Part shown: positions 7,658-16,582 of the stretch, piece by piece
Position numbering within the stretch: the first letter of the stretch is position 1
How the letters are laid out: each line of letters opens with the position of its first letter
NCBI GenBank assembly: GCA_007117035.1
Contig: SKHG01000071.1
Span: 1 to 34,150 of the forward strand
Reading direction: 5' to 3'
Length of the DNA: 34,150 nt
Origin: Candidatus Campbelliibacteriota bacterium
GTDB lineage: Bacteria > Patescibacteriota > Minisyncoccia > Phycocordibacterales > CSBR16-193
Made by a program: the position numbers and the translations under genes
The notes under the pieces: generated by a model
Seen by the model: the letters and a program-made list of their open reading frames with translations, nothing else
What the model was told of the DNA's origin: nothing
The model's database searches: none

Positions 7658-10270
7658 ATGAAGAAAAATAAAAATGAAAATCAAAATTCTCGTTTTTTGG
7701 AGTGGATAGAAGTAAAAGGAGCCAAGACACACAATTTAAAGAATTTATCTGTGTCATTACCAAGAAATAAGATGGTTGTTTTTACTGGACTATCAGGGTC
7801 TGGTAAGTCTTCACTAGCTTTCGATACTATTTTTGCTGAGGGCCAGAGACGTTATGTGGAGTCGTTATCTTCATATGCAAGGCAGTTCTTAAGACAGATG
7901 CAGAAACCACCTGTTGAGGAGATTACAGGCCTTTCTCCGGCCATCTCAATTGATCAAAAGTCTCGATCTAATAACCCTAGATCAACAGTTGCCACAATTA
8001 CTGAAATATATGATTATCTTAGAATATTATTTGCTAGAATCGGGCGACCTTTTTGTCTGGAGTGTGGTAGGGAGATAGAACGCCTCACTAACGAAGAGAT
8101 AAAAAATTTAGTATTAAAAAAAATAGCCCAAAATTTTTCGGGTAACAAAAAGACAGACCCCGAGCACTCAGTCGAGATTTATTCTCCAGTTGTTCGTGGT
8201 AGAAAAGGGGAGTATTATCAACTCCTTTACGATTTACTCGGTAAGGGCTTTGAAGAGGTTTTGATTGATGGGACGCAGAAAAAATTACGTGAAAGGATTA
8301 TTTTAGCTAAACAAAAAAGGCACTCTATCTCAGTTTTAGTCGACAGATTAAAAAGTTCTGAGGTTAGTAAGTTAAGTAAGGAATCTAAAGAAAGATTAAG
8401 TGAGTCAATCGAGCGTGCGTTAGTCGAATCTGATGGATTGGTTGAGGTTCTTTTTACTGAACAAAATGGTTTGGTTAAGGAGAAATTTTTATTGTCTGTT
8501 AATTATTCTTGCCCACACGACAGCTACTCATATCCAGAAATTGAACCAAGGTTGTTCTCTTTTAATTCGCCTTATGGTGCCTGTCCAGAGTGTAATGGTT
8601 TGGGTACAAAATTTATGTTTGGACGTGACGTCTGCGAGGTCTGTAAAGGAGCAAGACTTCGTCCTGAGGCTTTAAATGTTCGAATAAATGGAATGAATGT
8701 AGTTGACCTAACAAGTATAACTATAAAACAAGCAGCTGATTTTTTTGATAAGGTTTCCTTAAATGAAAGAGAGCAAAGTATCTCAGCTGTTGTTATAAAA
8801 GAAATAAAAGACAGACTCGAATTTATGATTAAGGTTGGAATTGAATACCTCTCTCTCGATCGTAGAGCCCACACTCTCTCAGGTGGTGAATCACAAAGAA
8901 TACGTTTAGCATCTCAACTTGGTTCTGGTCTAGTTGGTGCGTTGTATGTTTTAGATGAACCAACTATAGGTTTACATCCACGAGACAACGATCGATTGAT
9001 TGAGACACTACTCCGTCTGCGCGATCTAGGAAATACGATTATTGTTGTTGAGCATGATGAAGATACTGTCTTAGCTTCCGATTATTTGGTGGACATAGGT
9101 CCTGGGCCTGGAATTCATGGTGGTGAAGTGGTTGTCGCTGATCATCTAGATAAACTTCTTTTAGATGAAGAACAGATAGAGAAATCTGTAACCTTACAGT
9201 ACCTAACTGGAAACAAGGAGATACTAGTACCTAGAAAAAGAAGATCTGAGCCTCGTGGAAAAATAGCTGTGCGTGGTGGAAAAGTTTTTAATCTGAAGGA
9301 TATAAATGTCGATATTCCACTTGGTCGATTTGTAGCAGTCACTGGTGTTTCTGGGTCTGGTAAATCTTCATTTGTTTATGAAATTTTATACAAAAATCTA
9401 CAGGCTCGACTTTTGCGACGCCATCGTTCTCCAAAGACACATAATTGCAGGGAGTTTAAAGGGTCAGAATACTTAAGTCGGGTGATCTCAATCGATCAGT
9501 CTCCTATTGGCCGGACACCACGATCAAACCCTGCAACATATACTGGGGCGTTTACGTTCATAAGAGAGTTGTTCTCTGAAACATCAGAAGCTAAGGCTAG
9601 AGGTTGGAAACCAGGTAGATTTTCTTTTAATGTTCCTACTAAAGCTGGTCGAGGTGGTCGTTGTGAGGTTTGTAAGGGTAGTGGTTCAATCGAGGTTGAA
9701 ATGCATTTCCTGCCTACTGTATATGTTTCTTGTGATGTGTGTAAGGGACGAAGGTTTACCAAAGAAACTCTTGAAGTGAAATACAAAAAAAGAAATATTT
9801 ACGACGTCTTAAGGATGACCGTCGAAGAATCTCTGAATTTCTTTGTTGATATACCAGCTATTCATGATCGGCTAAAAACTCTTTCTGATGTAGGTTTGGG
9901 ATATTTAGAGTTAGGTCAATCAGCCACAACTCTATCTGGTGGTGAGGCTCAGAGAGTTAAGATATCGTCAGAACTCTACAGACCACATGTTCAAAAAACC
10001 TTATATATTCTAGATGAACCAACTATAGGATTACACTATGAAGATGTTCAGAAGCTTTTGGATGTAGTTCAAATTTTAGTCGATAAAGGAAATACTGTTA
10101 TAGTTATTGAGCATAATTTGGACCTTATTAAGTGCGCTGATCATATTATTGATATCGGACCTGAAGGAGGTGTTGGTGGGGGATACATTGTTGTTAAGGG
10201 TACTCCTGAACAAGTTGCTAAAGAACCCGGTTCGCATACAGGAAAATACCTTAAACGAAAACTCAAGTAG
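7658..10270 (+). CDS. uvrA: Excinuclease ABC subunit A (compact form)
   Basis: 870 aa; GLSGSGKSSLAFDTIFAEGQRRYVESLSSYARQFL, two LSGGE signatures, CEVCKGSGSIEVEMHFLPTVYVSCDVCKG zinc finger, DEPTIGLH twice. Confidence 0.98.
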   Translation: MKKNKNENQNSRFLEWIEVKGAKTHNLKNLSVSLPRNKMVVFTGLSGSGKSSLAFDTIFAEGQRRYVESLSSYARQFLRQMQKPPVEEITGLSPAISIDQKSRSNNPRSTVATITEIYDYLRILFARIGRPFCLECGREIERLTNEEIKNLVLKKIAQNFSGNKKTDPEHSVEIYSPVVRGRKGEYYQLLYDLLGKGFEEVLIDGTQKKLRERIILAKQKRHSISVLVDRLKSSEVSKLSKESKERLSESIERALVESDGLVEVLFTEQNGLVKEKFLLSVNYSCPHDSYSYPEIEPRLFSFNSPYGACPECNGLGTKFMFGRDVCEVCKGARLRPEALNVRINGMNVVDLTSITIKQAADFFDKVSLNEREQSISAVVIKEIKDRLEFMIKVGIEYLSLDRRAHTLSGGESQRIRLASQLGSGLVGALYVLDEPTIGLHPRDNDRLIETLLRLRDLGNTIIVVEHDEDTVLASDYLVDIGPGPGIHGGEVVVADHLDKLLLDEEQIEKSVTLQYLTGNKEILVPRKRRSEPRGKIAVRGGKVFNLKDINVDIPLGRFVAVTGVSGSGKSSFVYEILYKNLQARLLRRHRSPKTHNCREFKGSEYLSRVISIDQSPIGRTPRSNPATYTGAFTFIRELFSETSEAKARGWKPGRFSFNVPTKAGRGGRCEVCKGSGSIEVEMHFLPTVYVSCDVCKGRRFTKETLEVKYKKRNIYDVLRMTVEESLNFFVDIPAIHDRLKTLSDVGLGYLELGQSATTLSGGEAQRVKISSELYRPHVQKTLYILDEPTIGLHYEDVQKLLDVVQILVDKGNTVIVIEHNLDLIKCADHIIDIGPEGGVGGGYIVVKGTPEQVAKEPGSHTGKYLKRKLK

Positions 10271-10371
10271 TTTTTGACTTACAGTTTGTTAAACCTTTTT
10301 GTAAGGATTGGATTCTTTTATGTACTCGTTAGAATATGGTAATATTTATTTAAAGCTAAACCTATTGAGCA

Positions 10372-11055
10372 ATGATAAACTTTTTTAAATACCTCGAAAT
10401 AAACAAAAACTGGTCTCTGTTTAAAAAAACATGGAGGTTTCTGGTTTCTACCACAGCATTATTTTTGGCTATATTTTTAACCCTGATCTATGTAGACGTG
10501 GTGGTTCTGTCTGAGATATATGAATCCTTCAATATAATTTATTTGTTGTTTACCCTGGTTTCTTTTTTAATTGTATTGTTATTAATATTAGGCTTTACTA
10601 GGATTGTTCTAGATTTATTGTCAGATAAAAAAGTTCAAAGAGATGATTTGTTTTCCCAGTCATCAAATCTCCCAGACTTTTTCGTAGCTACTTCTGTTTA
10701 TGTTGTTCTAGGTATTATTGGAATTTTTCTTTTGATTGTACCAGGTGTTTATTTTATAACGCGTTACTATTTTTATGGAATTGTTTTGATAGATAAGGGT
10801 TATGGTCCGATAGAGTCCTTAAAATACGCAAGTCGTTTATCTAAAGGTTTTCGTTGGCAAATTTTTGTTCTATTGCTTCTTTTGATTTCAATAAACATTT
10901 TCGGTGTTCTTCTTTTAGGTCTTGGTATTTTGGTCTCACTACCAATCTCAATTTTAGTGTCTGTAAATTTATACAAAAAACTTTCTGATCGAATAAATAA
11001 GGAAGATGATGGGACTTTAATTCGTGATGGATACGACAAGATTTATAAAAAATAA
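10372..11055 (+). CDS. Multi-pass membrane protein of unknown function
   Basis: 227 aa with several hydrophobic segments; convergent with csp. Confidence 0.7.
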   Translation: MINFFKYLEINKNWSLFKKTWRFLVSTTALFLAIFLTLIYVDVVVLSEIYESFNIIYLLFTLVSFLIVLLLILGFTRIVLDLLSDKKVQRDDLFSQSSNLPDFFVATSVYVVLGIIGIFLLIVPGVYFITRYYFYGIVLIDKGYGPIESLKYASRLSKGFRWQIFVLLLLLISINIFGVLLLGLGILVSLPISILVSVNLYKKLSDRINKEDDGTLIRDGYDKIYKK

Positions 11056-11069
11056 TTTAATTTTTAGAC

Positions 11070-11106
11070 AAACAAAAACACCGCAATAATTGCGGTGTTT
11101 TTGTTT
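11070..11106. terminator. Bidirectional intrinsic terminator
   Basis: aaacaaaaacaccgcaa-taa-ttgcggtgtttttgttt, 17-bp perfect stem and 3-nt loop between convergent genes. Confidence 0.92.
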
Positions 11107-11115
11107 TAATTTAGA

Positions 11116-11331
11116 CTACTCTGCTGAGCCGTCTGCTCGATTGACATTGACAGCATTCAATCCTTTTGGACCTTCTGCAACTTCAAATGTCACTTTGTCT
11201 CCTTCTCGAAGGTCGTTGAACTGCACGTTCTGCAATTCATTAGAGTGGAAAAAGATGTCTTTGTCCTCTCCTTCGGGTGTAATAAACCCAAAACCTCGAT
11301 CAGTTAACCGAGCAATTGTTCCTTGTTTCAT
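11116..11331 (-). CDS. csp: Cold shock protein (CspA family)
   Basis: MKQGTIARLTDRGFGFITPEGEDKDIFFHSNEL: RNP1 (GFGFI) and RNP2 (DIFFHS). Track start at 11337 also possible. Confidence 0.95.
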   Translation of the reverse strand: MKQGTIARLTDRGFGFITPEGEDKDIFFHSNELQNVQFNDLREGDKVTFEVAEGPKGLNAVNVNRADGSAE

Positions 11332-11470
11332 TAACAATTGTAAATGACCAATAAATTACCAAACGAAAAAGCTGACTAAACCCCGACCTTGTTTCTTCTT
11401 AACTTCACTATTTAAAATACTGAAGTTTGTGTGCTGACCGTTTGATGTGTATATAATACTCCGTATATAT

Positions 11471-11503
11471 AAATTAGTCAATCTGTATTAGATTGACTAA
11501 TTT
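11471..11503. repeat. Inverted repeat, 14-bp perfect stem and 5-nt loop
   Basis: aaattagtcaatct-gtatt-agattgactaattt, upstream of csp and downstream of the GerMN gene. Confidence 0.85.
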
Positions 11504-11555
11504 AGAGGTGTGCTATGTTGTTAAAACTACCTCAAACAGTATTTAGTGTGGATAT

Positions 11556-12131
11556 CTAGGGTTGTAGGACTTCTTCTGATTCTCCATCAACTGATATTAT
11601 TACTGAGTTTATGGTGCTAAACTGAAGCAGTGTTTTTTCTATTTGTTCTCGAATAGCAGAAACTTGAGCAGAGCCTGAGACACCAGAGTGTAGAGTCTGG
11701 TTGAAGTCAGCTTCTGCCGTACCATTAGGTAGAATTAATAAACTTTTTAAAACAGTATTTTTGGGAATAGCTGTCTCTAAGTTTAGACCTTCATCAGATT
11801 TTGGACCCTTCAGTAGCTCATTAAGGGCTGTCAGTTCTGCTCCGTCTTCAGTCCTAGCAGAAACTGATCGACTAACTCTAACAACGCTTTCCTGACTTTT
11901 CTCATAAACTATGAAATAAAGACCAAAACTCATTGATTGCATCTCTGGTGGAGGGGGTGGCGCTGGTACAGGCTCTGGTTCTGGCTCTTCAACCTCTTCT
12001 ACTGGGTCGTCAGTTGGTTCAGTGACTTGTTCTGGTTCAGGTGTGCTTCTCTGAGTTAAATAGTAGAAAACACCACCTACTATTGAAAGGATTAATATTA
12101 AACTTAAAGTAATTGCTATAAATTTTGCCAT
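11556..12131 (-). CDS. GerMN-domain membrane-anchored protein
   Basis: N-terminal TM, Pro/Glu-rich linker, then ALNELLKGPKSDEGLNLETAIPKNTVLKSLLILPNGTAEADFNQTL typical of GerMN. Confidence 0.82.
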   Translation of the reverse strand: MAKFIAITLSLILILSIVGGVFYYLTQRSTPEPEQVTEPTDDPVEEVEEPEPEPVPAPPPPPEMQSMSFGLYFIVYEKSQESVVRVSRSVSARTEDGAELTALNELLKGPKSDEGLNLETAIPKNTVLKSLLILPNGTAEADFNQTLHSGVSGSAQVSAIREQIEKTLLQFSTINSVIISVDGESEEVLQP

Positions 12132-12204
12132 AATATTTGCTTATTAATAATATTTTAATAAAATTATAACACTTTTATCCTAATTATAGAATTACGAATA
12201 ATAT

Positions 12205-13065
12205 CTATAATTCTAGACACTTGTTATAGATTGTAATCTGTTTATTGAATTCTTTTATAACGTTTTCTGTCTTTCTAATTAGTTCGTTATATTGATCTAC
12301 AAAAAAGTTATACTCATCAACCTTTTGTTCATACGTGGAGTGCCGTCTTCCAGGCCTGTTACTCTCTAGAGCTTCTTTTTTATCTAAAATTTCTTCCTCT
12401 ATTTTTTCTAATACTAATTTATTATCTACAATCATCTGTCCCAAATCTTCATCTGGTGGGGTGCAGTCGCTTGCTGGGCGACCAAAGAACTGGACAGCCA
12501 TCCAGACATTTTTTCCTTGATAAGTACCTTTTTTAACTGCAACACCAATTTCAGTATATTGATCCCTTAGTATATTCTCTCGATGACCAGGAGAATCCAT
12601 CCAGGCTTGAACCAAAACTTGATCGTCTAGAAAGTTACCTAGAGCCAGATTCTCACCAACTATGATGTATTTGTAACCTGCTTTTTCTGATATCCCAGAA
12701 GGCCCAACTCCATCAGGAGAGATGTGTGCAAAATATTGATTTTGAAACATGTCTTCCACTTTCATTTCAGCTGAGAGGTTCAATAACGGGTTAATATTTA
12801 AAGATTCTTTTTTATACAGCTCGCGTTGGAGATTAGTTTCTAGGACAACACCAGACACAGTTAGGTACGATTTGGTTTCTTTGGTGGGACCAAGAAGGGG
12901 ATTGGATGTAAAAAATTCACTTTCAGTGATTGTTTGTTTTATTTCATTACTCAGAGTCTGTATTCCGGTCAGTTCAAGCCAGTCAGTTATTTCATAACGA
13001 AAGTGATAAGCAATTCCTACAAGAATCAATATAAATATAAATATAGATAGTAGTATTTTTTTCAT
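12205..13065 (-). CDS. CAP (SCP/PR1-like) domain extracellular protein
   Basis: LNINPLLNLSAEMKVEDMFQNQYFAHISPDG...VGENLA...AWMDSPGHRENILRDQYTEIGVAV. Confidence 0.93.
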   Translation of the reverse strand: MKKILLSIFIFILILVGIAYHFRYEITDWLELTGIQTLSNEIKQTITESEFFTSNPLLGPTKETKSYLTVSGVVLETNLQRELYKKESLNINPLLNLSAEMKVEDMFQNQYFAHISPDGVGPSGISEKAGYKYIIVGENLALGNFLDDQVLVQAWMDSPGHRENILRDQYTEIGVAVKKGTYQGKNVWMAVQFFGRPASDCTPPDEDLGQMIVDNKLVLEKIEEEILDKKEALESNRPGRRHSTYEQKVDEYNFFVDQYNELIRKTENVIKEFNKQITIYNKCLEL

Positions 13066-13156
13066 AACAAGAACCTAATTATAACACTTATTATGGTTTT
13101 TTGAGACTGAAATTAAATTTTCAAAAATAGTATTATTATATTTTTTTGTAAAAAAG

Positions 13157-13207
13157 AAAACCCACCATCTAATGACGGGGGTTTCCCGTTTTAGATTGAT
13201 GGGTTTT
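13157..13207 (-). terminator. Intrinsic terminator with nested inner stem
   Basis: aaaacccaccatctaa...ttagattgatgggtttt outer stem plus inner acggg/cccgt; reaches the stop codon of the 13207 gene. Confidence 0.7.
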
Positions 13208-14010
13208 TAGGACTGAACACGCTTCAGGGCGTTATTCCAATCCTTTGATCCGTCAACGTTGATTCCTGCGTGGAGCATTTTAACCTTCGCACCCTCAATT
13301 TTGTATGAGAACTGCGAGTAGTGATCAAATGCTGCAGAGAATGGATCTGAGTGGTGATTTAGATCAGTGACCACTGCCACAAACTTGGCACCGTTACGAG
13401 CAGCCTCAATCATGAGGAGAATACCGTAAGGTACGAGCTCCCCAAGTTTAAATGCTTCGTCACTTAGGGTTTGAGAGCTCATAGGTAGATGCAGGTCTGT
13501 AAGAACTACATCGAATTTTTTTTCTCCCATAATCCTCAATGCTTCTTGGTAACCGGTGGCTGTTGTGAGACGCTCTCCAGCCAAACCCTCCAGCGCACTT
13601 TTAATGTTCAAATTGTTGTCGTCAACAACCAGAATACTAAGAGCGTCAGGACGGATGCAAGTTTCTTTTTCAGGAACCTCGACTTCTTCCCTTGGTTTCA
13701 TGTTTGCTTTTACATTTGTAACAGCTTCAATAAAACCAGGAATGATTTTGAAAGCATCAATCACAACGCATTTGTCAGGTAGATTAATGCGTGGTGAGTA
13801 TCCTTTGTCTAAGTAGGCGTATGACCTACTTTCATCAAATATGGATTCAATATTGCGAATCTCATCAAAAATGACAAGATCTGATTCAGATGCTGAATCA
13901 GCAAATATGTGAGAGTCCATATTGAGTATTCCCAGAAAAACCTTTTTGATAGCCTTCGTGAGAGGGCCTTCTTCCATAGCTAAAAATATTTTTATAGGCT
14001 GATCTGTCAT
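13207..14010 (-). CDS. Response-regulator receiver protein with an extra N-terminal domain
   Basis: ILVVDDNNLNIKSALEGL...FDVVLTDLHLPMSSQ receiver motifs after a ~100-aa N-terminal region. Confidence 0.75.
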   Translation of the reverse strand: MTDQPIKIFLAMEEGPLTKAIKKVFLGILNMDSHIFADSASESDLVIFDEIRNIESIFDESRSYAYLDKGYSPRINLPDKCVVIDAFKIIPGFIEAVTNVKANMKPREEVEVPEKETCIRPDALSILVVDDNNLNIKSALEGLAGERLTTATGYQEALRIMGEKKFDVVLTDLHLPMSSQTLSDEAFKLGELVPYGILLMIEAARNGAKFVAVVTDLNHHSDPFSAAFDHYSQFSYKIEGAKVKMLHAGINVDGSKDWNNALKRVQS

Positions 14011-14144
14011 GTCTTTATATTTGATTTTGATAGAACATTTTCCAGAGTGGAAACAAATCTATATAATATAATATTTTAGAAATATGTCAAGAGTAAGTAA
14101 AAGACAAAAATACCTACATTTTCGTCGTATTTTAATTTATAAAA

Positions 14145-14169
14145 AAAGACACCTTAGATAGGTGTCTTT
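14145..14169 (-). terminator. Intrinsic terminator
   Basis: aaagacacct-tagat-aggtgtcttt, flanked by an A run on + (T run on -). Confidence 0.75.
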
Positions 14170-14180
14170 GAATTTATTTC

Positions 14181-14213
14181 TCTATCAAAATATTTTCGTA
14201 ATATTTTGATAGA
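14181..14213. repeat. Inverted repeat overlapping the 3' end of the small membrane ORF
   Basis: tctatcaaaatatt-ttcgt-aatattttgataga, 14-bp perfect stem. Confidence 0.85.
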
Positions 14214-14418
14214 AAATTATACATGATCCAAGGAATACAACCAAAAAAGTTGTTGAAAAAAAGAGGTACATATTCCTCATGTTTCTTTTTTCGGTTTCCA
14301 TTGATTTTTCGTAGTATTCCACACTCATCATTATGGACATAATGACAAAAATTAGTGCGGTGACTGCTAGTACTAGGTGTATTTGTGGTGACATAAAGAT
14401 CAAATTCATTAATACCAT
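14185..14418 (-). CDS. Small two-TM membrane protein
   Basis: 77 aa, two hydrophobic segments (MNLIFMSPQIHLVLAVTALIFVIMSIMM; MYLFFSTTFLVVFLGSCIIFY). Confidence 0.6.
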   Translation of the reverse strand: MVLMNLIFMSPQIHLVLAVTALIFVIMSIMMSVEYYEKSMETEKRNMRNMYLFFSTTFLVVFLGSCIIFYQNITKIF

Positions 14419-14453
14419 ATATTATAATTACACAAATGTCAACATCTTTATTA

Positions 14454-14481
14454 AGTTAATTAAAATTAATTTTAATTAACT
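14454..14481. promoter_or_regulatory. 28-bp perfect spacerless palindrome in a divergent promoter region, candidate operator
   Basis: agttaattaaaatt|aattttaattaact is exactly self-complementary. Confidence 0.75.
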
Positions 14482-14521
14482 ATAAAGGCTGTAAATTTGT
14501 TTTTTTTAAAAACACCTGTGG

Positions 14522-14527
14522 TATAAT
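14522..14527 (+). promoter_or_regulatory. -10 box (TATAAT), ATG 6 nt downstream
   Basis: tataat 14522-14527, ATG 14534. Confidence 0.6.
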
Positions 14528-14533
14528 TTATTG

Positions 14534-14923
14534 ATGATTAATGATTCAGGTAAAAAGGACAAAAAGATATTAATTGCAGAAGATGAGGTGGCATATTCTC
14601 GATCGCTTAAATTTAAATTAGAGCGTGAAGGTTATGATGTGACTGATGTTATAAACGGTGAGTTAGCGTTAGATAAATTAAAGAAAGATAGTTTTGATCT
14701 TTTGATAATTGATTTAATAATGCCAAAAGTTAATGGTTTTGAGGTCCTAGAAGAACTAAAGAATTTAAATATAAAATTACCAATCATTGTCCTTTCAAAT
14801 TTAAATCAGGAAGAGGACAGAAAGAGAGTAAGTGATTCGGGTTCTGTTATGTTTTTAGATAAGTCAGATATCTCGGTAGTTGATGTAATAAATAATGTAA
14901 AAGATATTTTAAAAAAATTATAA
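14534..14923 (+). CDS. Single-domain response regulator heading the type IV pilus operon
   Basis: ILIAEDEVAYSRSLKF...LLIIDLIMPKVNGFEVL...IIVLSNLNQEEDRKR. Track start 14531 is TTG; ATG follows at 14534. Confidence 0.9.
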   Translation: MINDSGKKDKKILIAEDEVAYSRSLKFKLEREGYDVTDVINGELALDKLKKDSFDLLIIDLIMPKVNGFEVLEELKNLNIKLPIIVLSNLNQEEDRKRVSDSGSVMFLDKSDISVVDVINNVKDILKKL

Positions 14924-14932
14924 TAATCAAAA

Positions 14933-16579
14933 ATGAAATTAACAGATAGTAAAATTAAAAACATACTATTAGAAGGTAATTATATTACAGAGGAGGATTT
15001 ATCTAGAGCAGAAAAGAGTGCTGAAAAACAAAAAAATTCAGTACTCGATTACTTGCTTTTCAACGATTTAATTACTAAGGATATTGTTGGTCAGGCTATA
15101 TCTGAATATTATAATATACCTTATTCAGATCTAAACTCATTTGTTCCAGCAAAAGATCAAGTTCTAATTATTCCTAAAGATCAAGCCAAAAACTTAAGAA
15201 TAGTTTTATTTAATGAAGACAAATCTCAGGTAACTATCACAACTGATAACCCTACACAAGAAGATTTAAAGATTAAATTAAAAGATTTGTTCCCTGGAAA
15301 GAAAATAAAAATTTCTTATTCATTACCTGAAGACATTGATTCAATTTTGTCTTTTTATCAAACAGAGTTGAATACTAGATTTGTTGAAATAATAGAAAAT
15401 CAAAAAAAAGTAGCTCCAGAAATAATTGACCAAATTATTGAGGACGCATTAAATTTAAAGGTTTCTGATATTCATTGTGAGCCTCAGGATTCTTACGCTG
15501 TTGTTAGATTTAGAATTGATGGCATCTTGCATGATGTTGGAGAAATTCCTATAGAATATTTTGGCAATATTATTAACAGGATTAAGGTTCAAGCTAAGTT
15601 AAGAATAGACGTACATAATGTGCCTCAAGATGGTGCGATCCGTTACCAGATTCAAGACAATGACAGGCCTGTGGATATTAGAGTATCTGTTATCCCAACC
15701 TTAAATGGAGAAAAGGTAGTGTTGAGAGTTTTGTCTTCATATATTGGGTCATTAAATCTAGGTGAGATCGGACTATCTAAGGATCTTCAAGATAAGATTG
15801 TAAACAGTACTAAAAAACCTTTTGGAATGATTTTGGTTACGGGTCCAACTGGTAGTGGAAAAACTACTACATTATATTCAATATTAAGAAATCTTAATAC
15901 TAGAGAAGTTAACATTACTACTATCGAAGATCCAGTGGAATATAAGATTAAGGGTATAAATCAGATACAAACTAATCAGCAAACAGGCCTGACGTTTGCT
16001 AGGGGACTTAGGGCTATTGCCCGGCAAGATCCGAATATTATTTTGGTAGGAGAAATTCGAGATTCTGAAACAGCAGACATATCTGTTAATGCAGCCTTAA
16101 CTGGACATTTGCTACTTACAACCTTCCACGCAAATAATGCTCTCTCAGCAATTCCTCGTTTTATAGATATGGGTGTTGAACCTTTTTTACTCAGTTCTAC
16201 TCTAGAATTAATAGTTTCTCAAAGGCTTGTTCGTAGAATTTGTGACTCATGTAAAGTGAGTTATACAGTTAGCAAATCTGAAATTGATAAAATAAAAACA
16301 GGTCTCTCTAAACAATTTGGAAGTGGAGAAATTACTTTATATCGTGGTAAGGGTTGTGGTAGTTGTGCTGGCACAGGCTACAGAGGCCAAATTGGTATTT
16401 TTGAATTTTTGAGTATCAGTCCTGAAATTCAAGATCTTATTTCTAAGAATCCATCAACAATAGAAATCACAAAGCTCGCTGAGTCTGAGGGTTATAAAAA
16501 TATGTTTGAGGACGGAATAAGTAAAGTAAAGATAGGAATTACAAGTCTAGATGAGTTGTTGCGAGTTACTAATATATAG
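14933..16579 (+). CDS. pilB: Type IV pilus assembly/GspE-family ATPase
   Basis: GPTGSGKTTTLYSILRNLNTREVNITTIEDPVEY, RQDPNIILVGEIRDSETA, CDSC...CGSC zinc motif. Confidence 0.96.
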   Translation: MKLTDSKIKNILLEGNYITEEDLSRAEKSAEKQKNSVLDYLLFNDLITKDIVGQAISEYYNIPYSDLNSFVPAKDQVLIIPKDQAKNLRIVLFNEDKSQVTITTDNPTQEDLKIKLKDLFPGKKIKISYSLPEDIDSILSFYQTELNTRFVEIIENQKKVAPEIIDQIIEDALNLKVSDIHCEPQDSYAVVRFRIDGILHDVGEIPIEYFGNIINRIKVQAKLRIDVHNVPQDGAIRYQIQDNDRPVDIRVSVIPTLNGEKVVLRVLSSYIGSLNLGEIGLSKDLQDKIVNSTKKPFGMILVTGPTGSGKTTTLYSILRNLNTREVNITTIEDPVEYKIKGINQIQTNQQTGLTFARGLRAIARQDPNIILVGEIRDSETADISVNAALTGHLLLTTFHANNALSAIPRFIDMGVEPFLLSSTLELIVSQRLVRRICDSCKVSYTVSKSEIDKIKTGLSKQFGSGEITLYRGKGCGSCAGTGYRGQIGIFEFLSISPEIQDLISKNPSTIEITKLAESEGYKNMFEDGISKVKIGITSLDELLRVTNI

Positions 16580-16582
16580 TGT

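Noticed and set aside
8433-9786. Several ORFs on both strands inside uvrA
   Set aside because: Shadow ORFs within a clear UvrA frame.
11090-11347. 85-aa plus-strand ORF
   Set aside because: Antisense to the cold shock gene and overlaps the terminator.
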